DNA from: Bacteroidota bacterium
GTDB taxonomy: Bacteria; Bacteroidota; Bacteroidia; Bacteroidales; UBA932
Assembly: GCA_029567375.1 (NCBI GenBank)
Contig: JAKQLB010000362.1
Coordinates: 1-44,362, forward strand
DNA length: 44,362 nucleotides
Direction: 5' to 3'
Shown here one piece after another: positions 33,020 through 40,590 of this stretch. The position numbers and the translations under genes were made by a program. The first letter of the stretch is position 1, and the number at the start of each line of letters is the position of its first letter. The notes beneath the pieces are model-generated. The model had not been told where the DNA came from. It ran no database searches and was given only the letters and a program-made list of their open reading frames with translations.

Positions 33020-34323
33020 AATTCTCTACCATCAATCGCAATATACTGCGTCTGGCTCTGCCCAGCATCATGGCAAACATCACTGTACCTCTGGTGGGTA
33101 TAGTCGACCTCGCCATAGCCGGGCATCTGGGTGATGCCGCAAGTATCGGTGGTATCGCCATCGGTTCAATGCTGTTTGACCTGCTCTACTGGAATATGGG
33201 ATTTTTGAGGGTAGGAACGGGAGGTATAACGGCCCAGGCGTACGGCAGGAGGGATTTTAAGGAAGCAATGGATACCTTCACCCGAGGTATGGCAACTGCT
33301 CTTGCAGTAGCGTTGCTGATCTGGATTATCCAGTGGGTTTATATCGAAGTGGCATTCGCTCTGGTTATTTGTTCACCCGAGGTGGAGAATATTGCAAGAG
33401 AGTACTTTTTCATCAGGGTTTGGGCAGCACCGGCCACATTGTCGCTGATGGTATTCAAAGGGTGGTTTATCGGGATGCAGAACACTGTGTTGCCGATGGC
33501 TGTGGATATTACAGTCAACGTTGTGAATGTAGTGATAAGTTATATATTGGCCGTCCATACGCCGATGGGGGTTGCAGGTGTTGCCGCAGGAACGGTTGTG
33601 GCACAATATAGCGGTCTTTTATTGGCTGCAATCCTGATGTACTGCAATTTCAAGGAGTATTTCCATCTTATATCGGTACGAGCGAGCATCAAATTGAACA
33701 AGATGAAAACGTTTTTTTCGATCAACGGCAATCTTTTCATCCGTTCCCTCTGTATGCTGATAATTTATATCGGTTTTACCTCAATTGCGGCAAAGTATGG
33801 CGACACATTGCTGGCTGTAAGTTCGGTTATGATGAAACTCCTGCTGCTCTACTCCTATTTCGTGGATGGATTTGCCTATGCGGGAGAGGCTCTGGTGGGA
33901 CGTTTCATTGGAGAGAAGGATAGTGATTCGCTGATAAGTACGGTACGCCGGATTTTTATCTGGTGTTTCGGCATAAGCATCTTATCAACTCTGGTCTATG
34001 CGGGGCTCGGTAAGCCGATGTTCCGGCTTATGACCGACAATACTGCAGTTGTGGAAGCCTCCACCCCGTTTTTGTTCTGGCTACTGCTCATGCCTGTAGT
34101 GAGTTGCATCGCCTTTACCTGGGACGGGATTTTTATCGGAGCCACAGCTACTAACCACCTGCGCAATAGCATGATATGGTCTGCTGCGCTATTTATTATC
34201 ACCTATGTCGCTTTCGAACCTCTGCTGGGCATACAATCACTCTACCTCGCCTATTTCGTTCATTTATTAGTACGCAGTCTCTATCTTACCCTCGTGAGAA
34301 AAAGTGCTTTAACTATAAAGTAA
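33016..34323 (+). CDS. MATE-family efflux transporter (DinF-like)
   Basis: 435 residues, about 12 membrane segments. IMANITVPLVGIVDLAIAGHLG, GTGGITAQAYGRRD and the second-half DGFAYAGEALVGRFIGEKD are the repeated half-signatures of the MATE fold, DinF branch. It exports cationic or organic substrates with Na+ or H+ as driver. Translationally coupled to rsgA. Confidence 0.93.
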   Translation: MKFSTINRNILRLALPSIMANITVPLVGIVDLAIAGHLGDAASIGGIAIGSMLFDLLYWNMGFLRVGTGGITAQAYGRRDFKEAMDTFTRGMATALAVALLIWIIQWVYIEVAFALVICSPEVENIAREYFFIRVWAAPATLSLMVFKGWFIGMQNTVLPMAVDITVNVVNVVISYILAVHTPMGVAGVAAGTVVAQYSGLLLAAILMYCNFKEYFHLISVRASIKLNKMKTFFSINGNLFIRSLCMLIIYIGFTSIAAKYGDTLLAVSSVMMKLLLLYSYFVDGFAYAGEALVGRFIGEKDSDSLISTVRRIFIWCFGISILSTLVYAGLGKPMFRLMTDNTAVVEASTPFLFWLLLMPVVSCIAFTWDGIFIGATATNHLRNSMIWSAALFIITYVAFEPLLGIQSLYLAYFVHLLVRSLYLTLVRKSALTIK

Positions 34324-34333
34324 GATTATTTGT

Positions 34334-34341
34334 TATATTTG
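34334..34341 (+). promoter_or_regulatory. Bacteroidales -7 element (TATATTTG) for the GT4 gene
   Basis: Perfect TAnnTTTG, 41 nt before the ATG at 34383 and 10 nt after the MATE stop. Confidence 0.55.
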
Positions 34342-34382
34342 CGAAGTACATCAGAAACTGCAACCCAACTCTCCCAATTATC

Positions 34383-35519
34383 ATGGAAATAGCATTTCTC
34401 TCCACTTTTTACCCTTATAGAGGAGGTATCGCCCAGTTCAATGCCAATCTTTATGAAGAACTCGCAAAAGAACATCAGGTTAAGGCTTTTACCTTCAGCA
34501 GACAGTACCCTTCGTTTCTTTTCCCCGGCAAGACACAATATGTGACTGAGCGGGACAATGCAAAAGTGATAGAGAGCATTGCCGTACTTGACTCCATCAA
34601 TCCCTTCTCATATTTCAGTTCCGCAAAAAAAATAGCGCAACTGGAGCCGGATGTGGTCGTGATGAGATACTGGGTCTCATATCTTGCCCCTGCTTTGGGA
34701 ACGGTAGCTAAATTACTCCGGAAAAAGGGGATAAAAGTGATCGCAATTCTGGATAACGTTATCCCGCACGAAAGGAAATTTTTTGATAAACCTTTTGCAA
34801 AATGGTTTATAAAACAGTGTGATGGATGTATTGCAATGAGTAGCTCCGTACTGAACGATATGCTCAGTCTGACTCCGAACAAGCCCTATATTCTCCAGCC
34901 TCATCCTCCCTACGACCATTTTGGTGCGAAAATGGAAAAAGAGAAAGCTTGTGAGAGACTAGGGATCAAGCCGGATAAAAAAAATCTGCTCTTTTTCGGA
35001 CTTATTCGTGATTACAAAGGACTTGACCTGCTGATCGAAGCAATGGGACACCTAGATGACGGTTACCGTCTGGTCATTGCCGGCGAAAGTTATGGTAGTT
35101 TTGATAAATACCAGGAACAAATTGAAAAACTGATTGCCAAAAATCCCTCTTTAGCAGAACGTATGGTTATCTTCAATAGATATATCGACGACGATGAAGT
35201 ACCGGCATTCTTTTCGGCATCCGATCTTTGCGTCCTCCCCTACAAAAGCGCCACGCAGAGTGGTATCACCGCAATATCACTTCATTTTGAAATACCTGTG
35301 GTTGCTACCCGGACCGGTGGTCTGGAAGAGAGCATTGAAGAGCCCGGCATCGGCATAATAGCTGACGAAATCTCGGCCGAAGGGATTGTTAGGGCCATAG
35401 AGTCATACTTCACTCATCCTGATAAATCCCTCTTTACGGAAAACATTCGTAAAGCCAAAGAGACAATGTCCTGGACATCGTTTGCAAAAGCGCTGGTTGA
35501 TTTCTGCAAGAGTCTTTAA
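34383..35519 (+). CDS. Family GT4-like glycosyltransferase
   Basis: 378 residues from the ATG at 34383; the frame is open upstream to 34176 but that part lies in the MATE gene and before the -7 box. N-terminal Rossmann half: MEIAFLSTFYPYRGGIAQFN (Gly-rich acceptor loop). C-terminal half: LLFFGLIRDYKGLDLLIEAM, ADLCVLPYKSATQSGITAIS-type donor site (SDLCVLPYKSATQSG) and PVVATRTGGLEE. GT-B retaining enzyme, probably for a cell-envelope glycan. No other glycan genes are near. Confidence 0.9.
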   Translation: MEIAFLSTFYPYRGGIAQFNANLYEELAKEHQVKAFTFSRQYPSFLFPGKTQYVTERDNAKVIESIAVLDSINPFSYFSSAKKIAQLEPDVVVMRYWVSYLAPALGTVAKLLRKKGIKVIAILDNVIPHERKFFDKPFAKWFIKQCDGCIAMSSSVLNDMLSLTPNKPYILQPHPPYDHFGAKMEKEKACERLGIKPDKKNLLFFGLIRDYKGLDLLIEAMGHLDDGYRLVIAGESYGSFDKYQEQIEKLIAKNPSLAERMVIFNRYIDDDEVPAFFSASDLCVLPYKSATQSGITAISLHFEIPVVATRTGGLEESIEEPGIGIIADEISAEGIVRAIESYFTHPDKSLFTENIRKAKETMSWTSFAKALVDFCKSL

Positions 35520-35538
35520 GCAGACATACATAAAATCA

Positions 35539-35574
35539 GGGGGCTGCACCAGAAATGGAATTGGTGCAGCCCCC
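35539..35574 (+). terminator. Strong 13-bp hairpin after the GT4 gene
   Basis: GGGGGCTGCACCA pairs perfectly with TGGTGCAGCCCCC across a 10-nt loop. No T-run on the plus strand. It sits between convergent genes and could act in both directions. The remaining about 100 nt to 35674 show nothing. Confidence 0.7.
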
Positions 35575-35673
35575 CTCACTTAACCTAAGAAAAACTAACG
35601 AATAGTCACATCTTTGACTATAATAGTTTAAAAAGGTTTAATTAAACCAATAAATTTATACTCTACACAAAAA

Positions 35674-36696
35674 TCATCCTACCGAAAAGATTCCCGCAAG
35701 GCCGAGAACTACCAGTGCAATGAGCGCAATCAACCAAAGAACGAAAATGATGAGTCCGGGTTTCCACCTGGGAGGTTTAACGCCGAAAATCATCTGGATT
35801 CCGCCGTACAACATGCCGAGGAAGGGTAAAAATACCACAAGCATAAGTACAATCTTGAGCAACACTACAGGCACACCCGCCGCAAAGATGGGAGCATACT
35901 CGGAAAGCCAATCCAAACCCATATCCAACACCGTATGGTTAAAGAAAGTGATGCCGAACAGACCCAATGCACCTGCCATCAGACCTGAGACACCTATAAC
36001 GAGCAAAATCAGGCCTATAATGATACCGAACACCCTGCCGAGAGTTTTCCAAAAATCGGACCGGCCAATTTCCTGAGCCTTACGACCAACATAATCAGCT
36101 CCCTTGGCAATATTCTTCTCCAAATCACCGAGCGTACCATCTTCACCTCTCATCTGGCAACGTTGCCGGACAGTCTTTGCCGGAGGGATTACAATCCACA
36201 TTATAATATATACAATGGGTATGAATGCTCCACCAAACACAGGGAGAGTAAAGGCTCCCGCTGAAAAGAAGACAAACCAGAGCACCAGCCAGATAACTCT
36301 AACCAGCGCAGTTTCAATGTTGAAATAGGCTGCCAGACCGCTGCTGACGCCACCCAAAATCTTTGAAGAGGGGTCGCGGAATAGCTTTTTCTTGGCATTG
36401 TAGTGCAGATTGCTGCTACCGGAGCCATCCGGATCTGCATCTTCTATAACTTCCGGTCGGCCGAGAATAGAGATCACTGCTTCTATCATCTCTGCACTTA
36501 CGATTCCTCCGGGACCACATTTTTCAAGGAGTAGTTCTGCCATTCTCTCCTCTATACCCTCCATCACTTCGCTACCGCCCTGCCTCTTTGAATAATAACT
36601 ATGGAGCTCGTCAAGGTACTCTGATGCCTTGCGATACGCGTCCTCATAGAGGGTAAACGCATATCTGCCGATGCTTACTTTTTCTACCTTTTTCAT
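35674..36696 (-). CDS. PspC-domain membrane protein, long form
   Basis: 340 residues. An N-terminal soluble domain (1-90, VSIGRYAFTLYEDAYRKASEYL) is shared with the short PspC protein at 37028. The PspC domain follows (KKLFRDPSSKILGGVSSGLAAYFN, about 102-175, one to two membrane segments). Four or more hydrophobic segments fill the C-terminal half. PspC proteins sense or counter membrane stress. The start overlaps the PadR stop (ATGA). Confidence 0.87.
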   Translation of the reverse strand: MKKVEKVSIGRYAFTLYEDAYRKASEYLDELHSYYSKRQGGSEVMEGIEERMAELLLEKCGPGGIVSAEMIEAVISILGRPEVIEDADPDGSGSSNLHYNAKKKLFRDPSSKILGGVSSGLAAYFNIETALVRVIWLVLWFVFFSAGAFTLPVFGGAFIPIVYIIMWIVIPPAKTVRQRCQMRGEDGTLGDLEKNIAKGADYVGRKAQEIGRSDFWKTLGRVFGIIIGLILLVIGVSGLMAGALGLFGITFFNHTVLDMGLDWLSEYAPIFAAGVPVVLLKIVLMLVVFLPFLGMLYGGIQMIFGVKPPRWKPGLIIFVLWLIALIALVVLGLAGIFSVG

Positions 36697-37022
36697 TTTC
36701 GAATTGTTTCAATTGTGGATACTATTTCCTGCCAGGCCAGGTCCATCTCAGATATTAACGAACGGCCTTTATCGGTAATCATATAATACTTGCGTGGGGG
36801 TCCCTGGGTAGATTCTTCCCAGCGATAGTTGAGTAGCCCCTGGTTTTTTTGGCGGATAAGGAGCGGATAGAGGGTTCCCTCCACCACAATCATATTGGCC
36901 TGCTTTAGCTCCTCGATGATTGAGGAGGCGTAGGCCTCTTTTTTATTGAGAATGAGAAGAATGCAATATTCCAGCAACCCCTTCCTCATCTGTGATTTAA
37001 TATTGTCGACAATGTGTTCCAT
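36693..37022 (-). CDS. PadR-family transcriptional regulator
   Basis: 109 residues. Winged helix of the PadR N-terminal domain: MRKGLLEYCILLILNKKEAYAS, VVEGTLYPLLIRQKNQGLL and GPPRKYYMITDKGRSLI. PadR proteins are usually repressors of membrane or efflux genes. It is sandwiched between two PspC genes (5-nt gap before, ATGA overlap after), so it probably controls its own operon; a candidate operator is at 37648-37703. Confidence 0.94.
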   Translation of the reverse strand: MEHIVDNIKSQMRKGLLEYCILLILNKKEAYASSIIEELKQANMIVVEGTLYPLLIRQKNQGLLNYRWEESTQGPPRKYYMITDKGRSLISEMDLAWQEIVSTIETIRK

Positions 37023-37027
37023 AACCG

Positions 37028-37612
37028 TTATTTTCTGTGTTGTGACTGTGATACCTTTCTGATATTCTCCGCGGTGACCGGCCAGCCTCTCATCTCACAT
37101 TTCTGTGCAGCCGTCACAGCTTTGGGAGCCACTATCCAAAGAATGATATATACCCAGATGCCGGCACTGCCTAGAAGGGTGAGTACCACAAAGAGGATGC
37201 GCACAAGTACCACGTCAATATTGAGATACTGGGCGAGACCGCTGCAGACTCCGCCGATGGCACGGTTGTCATAATCGCGGTAAAATTTGCGGGGACCTTT
37301 GTACTCCGCCGATGCGGACGCAGAAGATGATGTATCACCACCGTTTTCAAAAGGAGAGCTGCCGTCGGGCATACCGAGTCGTGAGATAATCTCCTCAACC
37401 ATCTGTAGAGTGACTACTTCACTCCTGGAGCCGAGTTTAGCTTCAAACAGATCGGCGATCCTCATTTCGAGATCTTCCATCACTTCATTCTCCTGAAAAC
37501 CCATATTGATCTTGGATTTGAATGATGAGAGATAAGTTGCCATTCTGCTGTGCGCATCCTCTTCCAGTACGAAGGTTCTGCCGCCGATGCCTACATTAAC
37601 TACTTTTTTCAT
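37028..37612 (-). CDS. PspC-domain membrane protein, short form
   Basis: 194 residues from the ATG at 37612; the frame extends to 37834 but that part crosses the promoter region and secG. N-terminal domain VGIGGRTFVLEEDAHSRMATYL, homologous to the long form; Ser/Ala linker around 110-118; PspC domain FYRDYDNRAIGGVCSGLAQYLN with membrane segment ILFVVLTLLGSAGIWVYIIL. First gene of the PspC-PadR-PspC operon. Confidence 0.86.
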   Translation of the reverse strand: MKKVVNVGIGGRTFVLEEDAHSRMATYLSSFKSKINMGFQENEVMEDLEMRIADLFEAKLGSRSEVVTLQMVEEIISRLGMPDGSSPFENGGDTSSSASASAEYKGPRKFYRDYDNRAIGGVCSGLAQYLNIDVVLVRILFVVLTLLGSAGIWVYIILWIVAPKAVTAAQKCEMRGWPVTAENIRKVSQSQHRK

Positions 37613-37647
37613 AGTTGATTTACTATTTTGTTTAATAATATTGTGGG

Positions 37648-37703
37648 TTATGCAAGTAATCTTGCGATGCAAATATATATATTTTTTTAAATACCTTGCA
37701 TAA
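37648..37703 (-). promoter_or_regulatory. Promoter of the PspC-PadR operon flanked by a 9-bp inverted repeat
   Basis: -7 TATATTTG at 37670-37677 (minus strand). TTATGCAAG at 37648-37656 and its exact inverse CTTGCATAA at 37695-37703 flank it. A further CTTGCGATGCAA lies between. The arrangement fits a dimeric repressor bracketing the promoter, with PadR the natural candidate (inference). Confidence 0.5.
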
Positions 37704-37769
37704 CAAAGTAGTATTTTTTTAAAAAAAGTGACAAAATCGTCACTTTTTAGCTTAAACGTACCTCTCCTA

Positions 37770-38132
37770 CTAATTTTTATCACCTTCCGGAGTGGTCGGA
37801 AGTTCTGCAGGAACTGCAACTTCGGGGTTGACAATGGGAGTGCCTTCAGTTGTCACCTGCTGTTCGATGGCTTCTCTGAGTTTTGAACCTGAAGTTTTTC
37901 TATTCGGGATAAGGAATGTGGCAACCACGCAGAGAACCAAAATTGAAGTTGCCAGACCCCAGGTGATCTTTTCAAGAAAATCGGCCGTCTGACGTACTCC
38001 GAATGCCTGGTTACCGGCTGCAAAATTGGCTGCCAGGCCACCGCCCTTGGAATTCTGGATCAGAACCACGAGGGTCAGTAAGATACTCAATACCACTATA
38101 ATAATAGAGACTGTAACGTATGCTGCTTGCAT
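37770..38132 (-). CDS. secG: Preprotein translocase subunit SecG
   Basis: 120 residues. Two membrane segments with the SecG hallmark LVVLIQNSKGGGLAANF between them, and FLEKITWGLATSILVL as the second. The C-terminal tail (80-120) is Pro/Thr/Glu-rich and longer than in E. coli. Part of SecYEG at the inner membrane. 6 nt from the preceding gene. Confidence 0.94.
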   Translation of the reverse strand: MQAAYVTVSIIIVVLSILLTLVVLIQNSKGGGLAANFAAGNQAFGVRQTADFLEKITWGLATSILVLCVVATFLIPNRKTSGSKLREAIEQQVTTEGTPIVNPEVAVPAELPTTPEGDKN

Positions 38133-38138
38133 AATTGA

Positions 38139-38717
38139 TTATTTTAATATTTTGACATTTTCAATAAGGGACGCAAAGTAAGCACTTTTTTCCGGATATA
38201 ACAAAATTAGTTTCTCATAAATTGAAAGTGCCTGATTATAAAACTCTTGTTCCACATAGATTCTGGCGAGAGTTTCAGTGCAAAACTGATCGGAATCATC
38301 TTCCACAGGTTCTTTTTTTTCAAAATCAAAATCAGGCAAAGAACTGAGTGTTGAAGAGATCGGATTAATACTGAAAGTCTCCTTGAATGCCTCTCCGTTA
38401 CGCTCCAGCTCCTTGAAATCCTCCTGACTGAAATAATCGCCCCCGACAACATAGTATTTGAGCCTGTGCTCGCCACCAGCCGGTTTTTTAATGATGATAT
38501 CATTCTCTTCGAGTCGTTCTTGGATGGACTTCTTTACCGACTTAATAAAATATATACGGCTGAAAAGGTGTATTCCCGACGCGGCAACCGCCCTGTGGAG
38601 CTCTTCATCACCGGCTTTACCTTTGCGAAGGACAAGTTCCTTACGTGCAGCTGCAAACCAGGGATAGAGTTCCAGCAGTTTTTCAAGTTCGGGTATGGAG
38701 AATTCTTTCAATTCCAT
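38139..38717 (-). CDS. Conserved TPR-like protein between lptE and secG
   Basis: 192 residues from the ATG at 38717 (MELKEFSIPELEK); the upstream ATG at 38753 lies in lptE. No signal peptide, so cytosolic. N-terminal about 60 residues are helical (PWFAAARKELVLRKGK); the last about 50 (ETLARIYVEQEFYNQALSIYEKLI) form a clear single tetratricopeptide-like helix pair. Function unknown; its place in the activator-lptE-secG operon suggests a role in envelope assembly. Confidence 0.75.
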   Translation of the reverse strand: MELKEFSIPELEKLLELYPWFAAARKELVLRKGKAGDEELHRAVAASGIHLFSRIYFIKSVKKSIQERLEENDIIIKKPAGGEHRLKYYVVGGDYFSQEDFKELERNGEAFKETFSINPISSTLSSLPDFDFEKKEPVEDDSDQFCTETLARIYVEQEFYNQALSIYEKLILLYPEKSAYFASLIENVKILK

Positions 38718-38730
38718 TAAATATAAGATG

Positions 38731-39249
38731 TTACCAGTTGGCAACGGTAGCATTAAATATATCTTCTACGATTTTTTCAATTATCGTGTCACAAAGCGCG
38801 GCTTCAACTTCATCGAGAGAGCGTTGCGAATCATAATCCTCATATCCCGCAAAATTTTTCTCAAAATTTTCCTCCGGATGCTTCTCATTTACAAACTTTA
38901 CCTTTACCGAAACTGTGAGACGGTTTTTAGCAGCAACCTCATCAGCAGTAACTGCGGTTGGAGAAACATCGTAACCTTCAATGGTAGCAAGCACATAGAG
39001 ATCTCCGGCATCATCTACCTGCTCCAGTTTGGTTAGCTTGCGGTACTTATCCGCAAGTGCCTCATAAAGAGAATTCGCAAGTGAAGGGTTGATCTTTAAC
39101 GCTCTGTTCTGGACCGGTTCTATACATATCGTTTTGACGTCCGGTTGGATGGATGTGCCGCTGAAAGAGTAAATCCAGCAACCTGTAGCCATACAGGTTG
39201 TCGCAAAAAAAACGATCAGAGGAAGCAATATTTTGTATATGCGTTTCAT
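38731..39249 (-). CDS. lptE: LPS-assembly lipoprotein LptE
   Basis: 172 residues from the ATG at 39249. An alternative ATG at 39261 overlaps the stop of the activator (ATGA) and would add four residues; both keep the signal. Lipobox MATGC (Cys24), then YSFSGTSIQPDVKTICIEP, which I associate with Bacteroidota LptE, and RALKINPSLANSLYEALADKY. It plugs the LptD barrel to deliver LPS to the surface. Confidence 0.88.
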   Translation of the reverse strand: MKRIYKILLPLIVFFATTCMATGCWIYSFSGTSIQPDVKTICIEPVQNRALKINPSLANSLYEALADKYRKLTKLEQVDDAGDLYVLATIEGYDVSPTAVTADEVAAKNRLTVSVKVKFVNEKHPEENFEKNFAGYEDYDSQRSLDEVEAALCDTIIEKIVEDIFNATVANW

Positions 39250-39257
39250 TGTGTCTC

Positions 39258-40484
39258 TCATTCCAGATTGAATTCTTTGATCTTCCTATAAATGGTGCGT
39301 GCGGAGATACCAAGCTCCGCTGCTGCCTTTTCGCGGTTGTTGCCATTACGTTGAAGCGCTTCGGCTATTGCCTTGCAAGTGATTTGATCCAAAGTAAGCG
39401 GACCCTCCTCCTCGGGTTCTGCAACATTCTCCACCTCCTCGACCTCAATTACAGGACCTGCCTCCTGCACCTCGGAATCCGTACTTCGCACCCCGGACCC
39501 CTCAGTAAGCATATGAGTATGGCCAATAGTCGGAACAGGTGACATTTGCGCAGCAGGGGCGTTCCCCTTGACGATTCGGGTCAATTCATCCACTTCAATT
39601 CTCAATTGCTGGTATTGAGCATAGAGCTGGATGAGGAACTCCCTGTATGGATCTGAACAATTGTCGGAGAAACCGGTAGATTGCACCGGCATCTGAGAAG
39701 AATGATCCTTGGGAATGTAGTCGGAGAGTATCTCTGCGGTAATCAAACGCTCTGTCTCCATGGTCGATATACGCTCTGCAACACTCTTGAGTTGACGAAT
39801 ATTACCGGGCCAAGGGTAGTTTTCCAAAAGCTTCAGAGCCTCATCATTGAGACGCACCGGCTGCATTGTATACTTATCTGCAAAGTCGCTCGCAAACTTA
39901 CGGAAGAGCATGCGTATGTCTTCCTTGCGCTCCCTGAGGGGCGGCATCACAATTGGCACGGTATTGAGGCGATAGTAAAGGTCGCGCCTGAATTTACCGG
40001 TTGCTACCGCGCGTTCGAGATGAATATTGGTAGCTGCTATTACCCTCACATCAGTCTTCTGTACTTTGGAAGAACCCACTCTTATAAACTCTCCATTCTG
40101 AAGGACTCTGAGCAGGCGTACCTGAGTTCCAATCGGAAGTTCGGCAACCTCATCGAGGAAAATTGTACCGCCGTCCGCCTCTTCAAAGTAACCTTTGCGA
40201 CTGTCGACCGCTCCGGTAAAAGCACCCTTTTCATGACCGAAAAGCTCAGAATCTATCGTTCCTTCGGGAATTGCTCCGCAATTGACTGCAATATAGCGTT
40301 TGTGCTTGCGGGGAGAGTGGTCGTGGATAATCCTGGGGATATATTCCTTTCCGACACCGCTTTCTCCCGTCACAATCACGGAAAGGTCTGTAGAGGCGAC
40401 GTTAACCGCCGCTTCAATGGCTCTGTTGAGCCCCGGATCATTGCCTATAATCTGATATTTATCCTTTATTTGCCTTAAATCCAT
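39258..40484 (-). CDS. Sigma54-interaction AAA+ activator without receiver domain
   Basis: 408 residues. AAA+ core begins almost at the N-terminus (about 10): Walker A VTGESGVGKE, sigma54-contact loop GAFTGA, Walker B GGTIFLDEVAEL, R-finger region FRRDLYYRLNTVPI. A Fis-type HTH ends the protein (NREKAAAELGISARTIYRKI). No receiver, GAF or PAS domain precedes the core. The acidic linker (about 320-365) between core and HTH contains seven 7-nt repeat units in frame. ATG lies 5 nt from its -7 box. Likely co-transcribed with lptE. Confidence 0.9.
   Translation of the reverse strand: MDLRQIKDKYQIIGNDPGLNRAIEAAVNVASTDLSVIVTGESGVGKEYIPRIIHDHSPRKHKRYIAVNCGAIPEGTIDSELFGHEKGAFTGAVDSRKGYFEEADGGTIFLDEVAELPIGTQVRLLRVLQNGEFIRVGSSKVQKTDVRVIAATNIHLERAVATGKFRRDLYYRLNTVPIVMPPLRERKEDIRMLFRKFASDFADKYTMQPVRLNDEALKLLENYPWPGNIRQLKSVAERISTMETERLITAEILSDYIPKDHSSQMPVQSTGFSDNCSDPYREFLIQLYAQYQQLRIEVDELTRIVKGNAPAAQMSPVPTIGHTHMLTEGSGVRSTDSEVQEAGPVIEVEEVENVAEPEEEGPLTLDQITCKAIAEALQRNGNNREKAAAELGISARTIYRKIKEFNLE
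39450..39498 (-). repeat. Heptanucleotide repeat tract inside the activator gene, locus D
   Basis: Seven phased 7-nt units read on the minus strand: GTCCGGG (39498), GTGCGAA (39491), GTACGGA (39484), TTCCGAG, GTGCAGG, AGGCAGG and TCCTGTA. Shares CGGGGTGC with loci B and C. 49 nt is not a multiple of 3, but flanking drift keeps the frame; the encoded part is about SGVRSTDSEVQEAG. Confidence 0.6.
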
Positions 40485-40489
40485 AGTTG

Positions 40490-40497
40490 CAAAGTTA
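40490..40497 (-). promoter_or_regulatory. -7 element (TAACTTTG) abutting the activator start
   Basis: Perfect TAnnTTTG ending 5 nt from the ATG at 40484; predicts a leaderless mRNA. Confidence 0.6.
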
Positions 40498-40525
40498 TAA
40501 ATTTTTATCTAAAAAAAATTATCAT

Positions 40526-40533
40526 TACATTTG
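40526..40533 (+). promoter_or_regulatory. -7 element (TACATTTG) of the OmpA/TPR lipoprotein gene
   Basis: Perfect TAnnTTTG, 57 nt before the ATG at 40591, divergent from the activator promoter. Confidence 0.6.
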
Positions 40534-40590
40534 TATGATAATACATTATTATTTACGAAGAATTATTTTAACAAAAACAATTTAATATTT

